NCBI GenBank assembly: GCA_022561525.1
Contig: JADFRB010000148.1
Span: 1-5,758 of the forward strand
Direction of reading: 5' to 3'
Source: Nitrospinota bacterium
GTDB taxonomy: Bacteria > Nitrospirota > Nitrospiria > Nitrospirales > UBA8639
Length of the DNA stretch: 5,758 nt
Below, one piece after another: positions 1-5,512 of this stretch. A program made the translations under genes and the position numbers. Positions within the stretch are counted from its first letter, which is position 1; each line of letters opens with the position of its first letter. The notes beneath the pieces are model-generated. The model was not told the DNA's origin. It worked only from the letters and a program-made list of their open reading frames with translations, and did not search any database.

Positions 1-147
1 TGTGAGGGCAAGGAAGCCGCGCGCGGAAAACCGGAGTGTATGGGCGAATACATGAGGATATGAGCACGCGGCTGACGCCGCCATCACGGAAAAGGACGGT
101 TTTTAGAGGTGCCCAAAAGAACACAAGCGCCTTATTTCATTTCACAC
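1..147. other. Unassigned G/C-rich segment with short perfect hairpins
   Basis: No coding region is supported here. Three self-complementary elements lie close together: the perfect palindrome CCGCGCGCGG at 17-26; a TGTAT/ATACA stem (37-41 with 48-52) closing a GGGCGA loop; and a GCGGC/GCCGC stem (68-72 with 77-81) closing a TGAC loop. Dense small hairpins with purine-rich linkers are typical of structured RNA, for example a fragment of a group II intron, but I cannot match it to a family. The pseudogene to the right ends at 148, so this may be part of another decayed mobile element. Confidence 0.35.
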
Positions 148-890
148 CTACCCATTTTCCCGAAACCAGTTTAACGACTCCCGTATAGCCGGCTCGATAG
201 GACTCTGGGGATAGGCCAATTCAACCAATCCCTTGGAACAATTGTAGTGTTGAAAATGTTTGAACACTTCAACAAAAAAACCCGGGATGGGTGGTTTTGG
301 TGGAGAAGAGTTCGAGACGCCCAGTCCCCGAGTTTTGAACCAAAACGAGCCACGAAAAATGGAACGGGGACTTTCGGGGCCGGGACGCCCGCGACCTTGG
401 CGATGAGTTCGTTGAGGGCTTTTTGAGAGGTGTTCCAGTTGCCGACAATATAACGCTCTCCGATCCGACCCCGTTCCGCAGCATTCATTGATGTGAGCTA
501 TGGCCACATCCCGCACATCCATCACATTGGTGGGGCCGTTGATATAGCCCGGCATCTGCCGCTTCACGATCATAATAATTGAATGCCACTCGTTGGTTTG
601 CTATCAAAGGGGCCGAAAAAGGCCGTTAGATTCAACACGACCGCAGGCACCCCATTCCGGGAGGCTTGGAGCACGGCTTCTTCCATAGCGATTTTGGCCA
701 TAAGGTAGGGATTATTGGGAAAGGTTGTGCTGAAGGGACAGGTTTCATCGGCCAGTTGGCCTGACTCCGCGGGAAATCCGATGGTCGTCAAGGTACTCGT
801 AAAAATCAGGCGTGAGACCGAACATTGCCGCACCGCTTCAAGGACATTATTGGTTTCGTTGAGTGCTTGAGCCTTTGCAACTTCTCCGGA
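148..890 (-). pseudogene. Broken NAD-dependent epimerase/dehydratase (extended SDR), N-terminus lost
   Basis: Translated pieces in two frames read in order as the C-terminal two thirds of an NAD-dependent sugar epimerase or dihydroflavonol-reductase-like protein. The first piece (about 890-577) has the LIFTST strand, the YxxxK catalytic pair (PYLMAK, Tyr at 705-707) and a V.NLTAFFGPFD stretch. The next (about 573-488) reads MPGYINGPTNVMDVRDVAIAHIN. A third (about 488-365) reads AAERGRIGERYIVGN and onward. The family's usual C-terminus, PIEPAIRESLNWFRENG, is at about 151-201. The frame is lost by 1 base near 574-580, giving TGA at 570-572. It returns through a tandem CATTCATT at 482-489 (a 4-bp duplication), then shifts again between about 365 and 231, where the expected sequence is missing or scrambled. 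The GxxGxxG nucleotide-binding half is absent, replaced by transposase sequence. Intact relatives are about 320-340 aa, so this cannot be functional. The exact junction is uncertain by about 10 bp. Confidence 0.85.
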
Positions 891-1324
891 GATATCCGTG
901 ATGTCGATATGCACATAGCCAATGTCGTAGTCCTTGAATTTCTTCTTTTTCGGTCCGCCGGGCCGTGTGTTCTCTTCGGGGACTCGCCGGTTCAGCCCGT
1001 GCCGCACCAGACAGCGATGCAGGTTCGAGCGGGTCAGCGCCGGCATGTGTGGCTTGAGCGAGATATAGACGTCGTCCAAAGCAAATCAAGTCAGGCGCCG
1101 AAACTCACCGATCACGTGTTCTTCTTCGGGGGCGAGCACGCTTGAACGCGGACGCGGGGACCACTCTTGGCGTCTTCGACGCGCCCCGCGTGTTTCCAGT
1201 GCCACACCGTCTTTGGATTGATGTGAGAGCGGGCTGCTAAGAAAGCGAATGTCGCTGAAGAGTTCTGTATGTCTTTTCGGACTCGAACCGTGGTCGTGGC
1301 ATGAGCATGGTGTAGACTGCCCAT
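890..1324 (-). pseudogene. Truncated, frameshifted IS481-family transposase
   Basis: The start at 1322-1324 is preceded by AGGAGG (1335-1340, 10-nt spacing). The N-terminal piece has a helix-turn-helix (LAARSHINPKTVWHWK) typical of IS481 transposases. A 1-base loss near 1150-1157 moves the frame, after which the family landmarks continue: SSVLAPEEEHV, FRRLT, LDDVYISL, LTRSNLHRCLVRHG and KKKFKDYDIGYVHIDI. An in-frame TGA (1086-1088) sits where relatives have leucine in the stretch between FRR and LDD. The Asp of HIDI (codon 903-905) is the first residue of the DDE catalytic triad. The sequence then runs directly into epimerase pseudogene, so the remaining two catalytic acids and more than half of the roughly 300-aa protein are missing. 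Family assignment rests on remembered motifs; inactivity is seen directly. Confidence 0.85.
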
Positions 1325-1383
1325 AATAAATCCACCTCCTGAAGTTTTCCATATCGTACTTCAGAAGACTGTGGAACTAAACA
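890..1383 (-). mobile_element. Remnant of an IS481-like insertion sequence, one end only
   Basis: This span covers the transposase fragment plus its upstream leader. Read on the minus strand, the leader starts with TGTTTAGTTCCACAG (complement of 1369-1383), a plausible terminal inverted repeat because IS481 elements usually begin with TGT. It lies 7 bp beyond the stop of the neighbouring TerB-like gene. No second copy of this end was seen on the other side, which is expected because the element is cut off inside its transposase at about 890. A target-site duplication cannot be assessed. The transposase evidence is good; the exact outer boundary is inferred. Confidence 0.55.
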
Positions 1384-1390
1384 CCTAGGG

Positions 1391-2311
1391 TTATAATCCT
1401 CCCCGGTCTTTCCGCGGAATCGTTAATTTCGCGTTGATGAATTCTTGATGTGGGAGTTCGAGTGCCTTGGCGATGTGGCGGATTTCTTCAATCTCCGCAT
1501 GGGAGGTTTGATCGGCTGCGTTGGCAACGGCAAAAAGGCATCTCAAAAACGCTTTCCGTTCATCGACTGTCGTGTAGTTGCAAAAGCCCCAGGTGAGCCG
1601 AACGATATCAAGGCCGTGCATGATCCGGGCATGACTCATTTCCGTGATGAGGTCGGCTTCCTCCTTCGGCATGTTCCATATTTGTTGGAGTGCCAGGCTC
1701 ATGACTTCCCGTTCTCTATCACACACCTCATTGTCCACCCAGGCCACATGGGCCATCAAGCCTGCGGCCAAACATATTTTTCGCACTTCTTCTTCAGGCA
1801 GATTGATGGCGTGGTCCCGAGCCTCCAATTCTGAAGACAGTTGAAAGTAAATTGTGTTCTTGATGAAATCTTCGATCCGGTCTTCGCGAGAGAACTTGCC
1901 TGTATAATGGCTGGCCCGAGATTGCAGCGTTTTCCGAAACGGGCTCAGGAGATGCGCCAACAGGCCTGGATTCTTCGTGTCCAAATCTTGTCGAATCGTT
2001 TTGATCACCTCGGCATTGGCTGCCCCGCCTTCAACGGTAACCAGCTTTTCGAGGGCATCCAGTACCAGTTGCTTTTCCCCGGATGTGGAAATGCCATTCA
2101 ATACCCGGTCCAACAGGTCCTGGCGTTCCGCGTCGGTGACCGCATGGGTCATATAGATTTCGAGTTGGCTCCAATCCTCGCCGGAAATATCCGGGAGTAG
2201 AAAGAGGAGTTCTTTTAGGGCATTAATTTCTTCTGGATGCAGTTTCCCATCAACCCACGCAATGCCAATCATGAGTTTGCCCAGGTCTAAAATAAAGTCC
2301 TTGTTCGCCAT
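1391..2311 (-). CDS. Tandem TerB-like domain protein (306 aa)
   Basis: A soluble, mostly helical, acidic protein without signal peptide or membrane segment. It has two TerB-like units: residues about 5-110, with AWVDGKLHPEE at 18-28, and residues about 175-295, with AWVDNEVCDRE at 190-200. Both show the pattern hydrophobic helix, W-V-D, then an acidic residue several positions on. In TerB/DjlA-type domains such acidic residues bind metal. The second half of unit two repeats it as AADQTSHAEIEEI (265-277). A charged linker (about 125-160) joins the units. The start at 2311 is chosen over an upstream in-frame ATG at 2353 because AAGGAG (2318-2323) stands 6 nt before it. TerB domains occur in tellurite and stress-response proteins and as accessory sensors, so the name does not prove tellurite resistance; no other ter gene is present. 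It is transcribed away from the membrane synthase gene. The insertion sequence remnant lies just past its stop. Confidence 0.75.
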   Translation of the reverse strand: MANKDFILDLGKLMIGIAWVDGKLHPEEINALKELLFLLPDISGEDWSQLEIYMTHAVTDAERQDLLDRVLNGISTSGEKQLVLDALEKLVTVEGGAANAEVIKTIRQDLDTKNPGLLAHLLSPFRKTLQSRASHYTGKFSREDRIEDFIKNTIYFQLSSELEARDHAINLPEEEVRKICLAAGLMAHVAWVDNEVCDREREVMSLALQQIWNMPKEEADLITEMSHARIMHGLDIVRLTWGFCNYTTVDERKAFLRCLFAVANAADQTSHAEIEEIRHIAKALELPHQEFINAKLTIPRKDRGGL

Positions 2312-2317
2312 TATGTA

Positions 2318-2323
2318 CTCCTT
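2318..2323 (-). promoter_or_regulatory. Ribosome binding site of the TerB-like gene
   Basis: AAGGAG on the minus strand lies 6 nt upstream of the ATG at 2309-2311. It selects this start rather than the in-frame ATG 14 codons upstream, whose extra residues (STRPRLSHEKEYI) are translated leader. Confidence 0.75.
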
Positions 2324-2366
2324 TTCGTGTGAAAGACGTGGTCGCGTTGACACTCAAAAGAGTCTT

Positions 2367-2396
2367 TCTATAGCATCTTTTCCTTGGGTTTGTCTT
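2367..2396 (-). promoter_or_regulatory. Possible sigma-70 promoter for the TerB-like gene
   Basis: On the minus strand a TATAGA box (complement of 2367-2372) is preceded by TGC, giving an extended -10 shape. An AAGACA hexamer (complement of 2391-2396) lies 18 bp upstream, matching TTGACA at 4 of 6 positions. Transcription would start near 2360, leaving a leader of about 50 nt with the AAGGAG site. The match is weak and unsupported by other data. Confidence 0.3.
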
Positions 2397-2518
2397 GAGT
2401 CTTTAATTAGGGCCACCCATCTTGGTGGTTTACGGATTTGTGTGCTTGATACATCTTCATCAACTCCATGGATTGAAACTCTTCAGAATTTCCTTTTCCC
2501 CAGCCTCATGCATCTTCC

Positions 2519-4063
2519 ATGAGTACACCTTCGACCACATCCTTTTCTTCCTGCTCACGCTGGTGGTTTTTCGCCACGGCTTTTACGACCGGTGGCGTGG
2601 TCATGGCCCTGGAAATCCTGGGCAGCCGATTATTGGCTCCGGTCTTTGGCACGTCGCTTTTCGTGTGGGGAGCTTTGATTGGCGTGGTGTTAGCCGCGAT
2701 GAGCACCGGCTATGCCACGGGGGGATGGTTGGCCGATCGGCGATCGCCCGGCATCGTGGTAACCGTTCTTCTTCTCGGGTCGGGAGTGTGGACGCTCATT
2801 TTGGCTGGAGTGGGGCAGCCTGTGGTCTTTACCGTTTCACAATGGGTCGATGATCCACGGTGGGGGCCTTGTTTTGCCGCTGGAGTGCTACTGGCAGTCC
2901 CGGCATTTTGTTTGAGCGGCATCCTCCCTGCGTTGCTGCGTTTGGCTATTGCAGACATGGGCCATTTGGGTCGCCATACAGGAAGAATGATAGCGATTTC
3001 AACCATAGGGAGCCTCGTTGGCACGTGGGGCACGTCGTTTTTCCTGCTCACCTGGATGGGGAGTCTCAAGCTGATTGCGGCATTGGGGGTCGTCTTAATC
3101 GTGTTTGGACTGTGTTGGTGGGTGTGGACAGGTCGGGCCAAAGCGTTGGTGATGGTACCGGTGATAGGCAGTCTGAGCATGGCGATTTGGTTTGGGTTTC
3201 ACCCGATCTTGGTTCAACCGCCTGCGATTTATCAGGAAGATAGCCCCTATCAACAGGTGCGCGTTCGCGATGAGAAAGGCCTGAGATTTCTAGTCTTGGA
3301 TAACACATTCCATGCCATCATGTGGCAGCCGGATCCCGTTCGACTGGCGTTGCCATACAGCCAAATGATGATGGCGGTGCTTGGGCTTCACCCCGACCCC
3401 CAGCAAGGGTTGATTCTCGGAAATGGTGGTGGATCATTGGCCAAATGGCTGCAGAAATATTGGCCGAAATTGGAAATGGATGTTGTGGAAATGGATCCGT
3501 CCGTAGTGAAAGCGGCGGAAGAGTTTTTCGAATATACCCCTGGGAATGGTCATCAAGTCTATGTCCAAGATGCCCGTGTGTTTTTGCGGCACACCGAGAA
3601 ACAATACGATATTGTTTGGGTGGACGTGTTTGCCCGTCACCAAATCCCTTTTCATCTTACCACACAAGAATTTTTCTCGGAGCTGCGTACCCGCCTTTCT
3701 CCGAAAGGGGTCATTGCGGTCAATCTGGCCTCATCGGGTTCGGAGTTGGATCGGAGACGAGCCGAAGCGGTGGTGACCACTATGAAAACGTCGTTCCCGT
3801 ATGTGGAATCTTTTAGCATCCCTGGCCCCTCATGGTTACGAACGAAAAAAGGATCGACAAATGTGATCTTTTTCGCGTCTTCGAATCCCTTGAACATGCA
3901 TTCTCCCGATTTTGTGAATGCCACCATCGGCCTTTTGAACCAAGGAAAGATGCCGCATGAAGTGTTCACCTTTTTAACCTCAGCAGAATCCCCTCAATGG
4001 CAACCCGGCCTGATTCTCACCGACGACTTTTCTCCCTTCAATATTCTTCTTGGTAGTGGATGA
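2519..4063 (+). CDS. Membrane protein fused to a spermidine-synthase-like domain (514 aa)
   Basis: This belongs to the class often called fused MFS/spermidine synthase. The N-terminal half has about seven membrane helices (roughly 14-34, 46-66, 78-98, 118-138, 155-178, 183-203, 210-228). It includes the class signature LEILGSRLLAPVFGTSLFVW (31-50) followed by GYATGGWLADR. The cytosolic half (about 235-514) has the aminopropyltransferase Rossmann fold: glycine loop GNGGG (301-305), VEMD (323-326) for the nucleoside ribose, QDAR (350-353), and YDIVWVDVF (363-371) with the presumed catalytic Asp369. HLTTQEFF (379-386) and the C-terminal TDDFSPFN are also class-typical. The second Asp of the usual SpeE DxxD loop is replaced by Ala372, so spermidine formation cannot be assumed. 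The start is the first available after an upstream in-frame TGA at 2474; no Shine-Dalgarno sequence is visible. The ATG overlaps the stop of a short upstream frame as ATGA. The true substrate is unknown. Confidence 0.85.
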   Translation: MSTPSTTSFSSCSRWWFFATAFTTGGVVMALEILGSRLLAPVFGTSLFVWGALIGVVLAAMSTGYATGGWLADRRSPGIVVTVLLLGSGVWTLILAGVGQPVVFTVSQWVDDPRWGPCFAAGVLLAVPAFCLSGILPALLRLAIADMGHLGRHTGRMIAISTIGSLVGTWGTSFFLLTWMGSLKLIAALGVVLIVFGLCWWVWTGRAKALVMVPVIGSLSMAIWFGFHPILVQPPAIYQEDSPYQQVRVRDEKGLRFLVLDNTFHAIMWQPDPVRLALPYSQMMMAVLGLHPDPQQGLILGNGGGSLAKWLQKYWPKLEMDVVEMDPSVVKAAEEFFEYTPGNGHQVYVQDARVFLRHTEKQYDIVWVDVFARHQIPFHLTTQEFFSELRTRLSPKGVIAVNLASSGSELDRRRAEAVVTTMKTSFPYVESFSIPGPSWLRTKKGSTNVIFFASSNPLNMHSPDFVNATIGLLNQGKMPHEVFTFLTSAESPQWQPGLILTDDFSPFNILLGSG

Positions 4064-4291
4064 TCATCACTGATTAGCCTGATCTTCTCTCAATTCACAT
4101 CACAATCTTCCTTCTCTACCAAACAGTCCACAATAAAGGAATGAACCTCAGAAGCCGAAAGAACAACGTAGTGTGTCCCATTTTGGGTCACGTGCCGCTA
4201 AATGTTACCCCTAGTGTCCAGCTTTCAAACGGGCTAAGTGTGTTCAACCATTATGAAATGGATTCGCCTTGAATTTTGAGAGTAACGAAAC
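4064..4291 (+). other. Intergenic region before the CPBP protease gene
   Basis: These 228 bp contain no convincing reading frame and no hairpin followed by a T run after the synthase stop. The one clear element is the imperfect palindrome at 4173-4191, listed separately. I searched for a sigma-54 pattern (GG, ten bases, GC) downstream of it and did not find one; no good sigma-70 pair was found either. The length suggests the protease has its own promoter. Confidence 0.5.
4173..4191. promoter_or_regulatory. Imperfect palindrome, candidate operator
   Basis: GTGTCCCA, a TTT spacer, then TGGGTCAC form an inverted repeat matching at 7 of 8 positions per arm. It ends 100 bp before the start codon of the CPBP protease gene. 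The size and symmetry suit a dimeric regulator such as an NtrC-type activator or a repressor. There is no T run after it, which argues against a terminator for the upstream gene. The regulator is unknown. Confidence 0.4.
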
Positions 4292-5017
4292 ATGAGTACT
4301 GAGAAAATGACCATGCCTCAAACTAGCACTGCTGTGGATGCTTCCCCAGAGACGCAGTCCGGCATGTGGCCTCGCATCTTTCCATTTGCGGGCTATATGG
4401 GGTTTATCGGCCTCAGTGCGGTGTTGGTTGGCAGTGAAGCTGAAGGAACCTTCGATGTATGGTCATACCCAATCAAAACACTAGTGGTCGCCGGCCTGTT
4501 GGTGTTTTTCTGGTCTCGATTTCAGGAATTGAAGTCGCCTATTTTTGTGAATTGGCAGGAAGCCTTGGTCACGGTGGGAGTGGGCCTGGGTGTCTACGCT
4601 CTTTGGGTTCGTATGGATTGGCCCTGGGCCATTCAAGGGGAATTATCAGATTACAATCCTTTTTTAGCGGGTCCCACGCTTGGAATTGTCCTGGCAGTCA
4701 TTCGCATATTTGGCGCCTCGGTGATCGTCCCAATTATGGAAGAACTGTTTTGGCGATCATTTTTGATTCGCTATATTGTCAATGCTAATTTTGAAACGGT
4801 CCGATTGGGCACCTTCACCATTGGATCGTTTGCGGCGACGGTGGTGCTCTTCGGGTTAGAGCATAATCTTTGGCTGGCCGGAATGATGGCGGGGATTTGC
4901 TACAGCGGACTGTTGTATTGGACGGGTCGCTTGTGGCCCTGCATTATCGCGCACGGTATTACAAATTTCGTACTTGGCATTCATGTCCTCACCACCGGAG
5001 AATGGTACTGGTGGTGA
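4292..5017 (+). CDS. CPBP (CAAX-like) intramembrane protease, PEP-CTERM/exosortase-associated type
   Basis: A 241-aa polytopic membrane protein with a polar N-terminal extension (1-27) and about seven hydrophobic segments (roughly 29-47, 60-76, 90-107, 127-148, 173-190, 195-212, 217-235). All three motifs of the CPBP/Abi family are present: EELFWR (Glu150, Glu151, Arg155), FGLEH (Phe187, His191) and HGITN (His221, Asn225). These form the intramembrane glutamic-protease active site known from Rce1-type enzymes. The overall layout and the aromatic C-terminus GEWYWW resemble the subgroup named CAAX prenyl protease-related protein, found in genomes with exosortase and PEP-CTERM sorting. That subgroup call is from memory, and no exosortase or PEP-CTERM gene is in this window. 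The start has only a weak GAGAG site 9 nt upstream; Met6 or Met8 are possible alternatives. The substrate is unknown. The stop codon lies in a strong inverted repeat. Confidence 0.85.
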   Translation: MSTEKMTMPQTSTAVDASPETQSGMWPRIFPFAGYMGFIGLSAVLVGSEAEGTFDVWSYPIKTLVVAGLLVFFWSRFQELKSPIFVNWQEALVTVGVGLGVYALWVRMDWPWAIQGELSDYNPFLAGPTLGIVLAVIRIFGASVIVPIMEELFWRSFLIRYIVNANFETVRLGTFTIGSFAATVVLFGLEHNLWLAGMMAGICYSGLLYWTGRLWPCIIAHGITNFVLGIHVLTTGEWYWW

Positions 5018-5019
5018 GG
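4987..5019. repeat. Perfect 10-bp inverted repeat over the CPBP stop codon
   Basis: CCTCACCACC (4987-4996) and GGTGGTGAGG (5010-5019) are exact complements around a 13-nt spacer. Two more inner pairs (one G-U) could form. The right arm contains the TGA stop at 5015-5017. A second small stem, AGGTTG/CAACCT (5021-5034), follows at once. Neither is followed by a T run on either strand, so a classic intrinsic terminator is not supported. An mRNA 3'-end stabiliser or a two-way transcription barrier between convergent genes is possible. Confidence 0.55.
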
Positions 5020-5020
5020 C

Positions 5021-5034
5021 AGGTTGTTCAACCT
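5021..5034. repeat. Short hairpin between convergent genes
   Basis: AGGTTG and CAACCT are separated by TT; with a 4-nt loop the stem is 5 bp. It lies in the 54-bp gap between the CPBP protease and the convergent 109-aa gene. It has no T tract, so terminator function is not shown. Confidence 0.35.
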
Positions 5035-5071
5035 AGGCGGGTCATTCGTGCCAATCGGGTAATGGGCGTTC

Positions 5072-5401
5072 TCACTCCTCAACTTGGGCAGCCCAAAATA
5101 TGAAACGGACTTTCGGGTTTTGCTTGCCTTCAAAGTTGGGGATGTCGTAAAGACATTCGTCGACCTTCTCCATTTCTTCTTTGGTGAACTCAAAAACCCT
5201 TTTGGTTTTCCAGAACTGGTCGTAGGTGAAATAATCACCTTTTTCAGGCTTTTCTTTCACCGCAGCTTGCATTTGTTTAAACACAGTAGTGTCTACGCCA
5301 GGGATCCGACCGTTATTTTTGTCGATACACCATTTGAGTACTTCGACAACACCATACATGGACAATTCAATTTTAAATTTGGTCACTTGAGATTCTACCA
5401 T
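5072..5401 (-). CDS. Conserved-looking small soluble protein of unknown function (109 aa)
   Basis: I do not recognise the family. The start at 5401 is strongly supported by GAGGAGG (5407-5413) 5 nt upstream; an in-frame ATG 14 codons further upstream lacks such a site. The protein is charged (many Lys and Glu), with no signal peptide or membrane helix. An N-terminal strand-like stretch (KFKIELSMYG, 8-17) is followed by a probable helix with Trp24-Cys25. The middle is aromatic-rich (GDYFTYDQFW, 55-64), then comes a helix (FTKEEMEKVDECLYD, 72-86) and a C-terminal strand (KVRFIFWAAQ, 97-106). Cys25 and Cys83 are the only cysteines. The gene converges on the CPBP protease with a 54-bp gap, so co-regulation is unlikely. 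The good ribosome site, clean frame and protein-like composition argue that it is real. Confidence 0.7.
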   Translation of the reverse strand: MVESQVTKFKIELSMYGVVEVLKWCIDKNNGRIPGVDTTVFKQMQAAVKEKPEKGDYFTYDQFWKTKRVFEFTKEEMEKVDECLYDIPNFEGKQNPKVRFIFWAAQVEE

Positions 5402-5406
5402 TGCTT

Positions 5407-5413
5407 CCTCCTC
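5407..5413 (-). promoter_or_regulatory. Strong ribosome binding site of the 109-aa gene
   Basis: GAGGAGG on the minus strand lies 5 nt before the ATG at 5399-5401, a near-ideal Shine-Dalgarno sequence that decides the start. Confidence 0.75.
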
Positions 5414-5498
5414 TTGGTAATTACGAGAAAAGCTATACCACATTTCTCTTTCCTTCTTCCAGTCGTTTCAGGCAATCAAAACTTGTATCATACATTTC

Positions 5499-5512
5499 CC
5501 GGGCTTGCCCGG
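5499..5512. repeat. Perfect 6-bp G/C hairpin
   Basis: CCGGGC and GCCCGG flank TT. It lies about 100 bp upstream of the 109-aa gene start and just upstream of a possible -10 box on the minus strand. It could be the base of a terminator or an operator, but no T run follows. Confidence 0.35.

Noticed and set aside
248..280. Hairpin with A run as an intrinsic terminator
   Set aside because: The TGTTGAA/TTCAACA stem is followed by A bases on the plus strand; on the minus strand the T run comes before the stem. Neither orientation fits an intrinsic terminator.
1086..1352. Minus-strand 88-codon frame over the transposase leader
   Set aside because: Only its last part (SSVLAPEEEHV to FRRLT) is transposase sequence, reached after a frameshift. 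The first two thirds are the wrong frame of the real N-terminus, which starts at 1324.
1391..2311. Tellurite resistance operon
   Set aside because: Only TerB-like domains are present. No TerC, TerD, TerZ or related gene is in the window, so a resistance role is not supported.
2262..2853. Plus-strand open frames overlapping the TerB-like start and the synthase start
   Set aside because: They are shadows: one is antisense to the TerB-like start and intergenic, the other is an alternate frame of the synthase membrane region. Neither has a ribosome site or protein-like motifs.
4191..4291. Sigma-54 promoter for the CPBP gene
   Set aside because: The best candidate, TGGATTCGCCTTGAA near 4259, has the wrong spacing between TGG and TTG and lacks the GC at -12.
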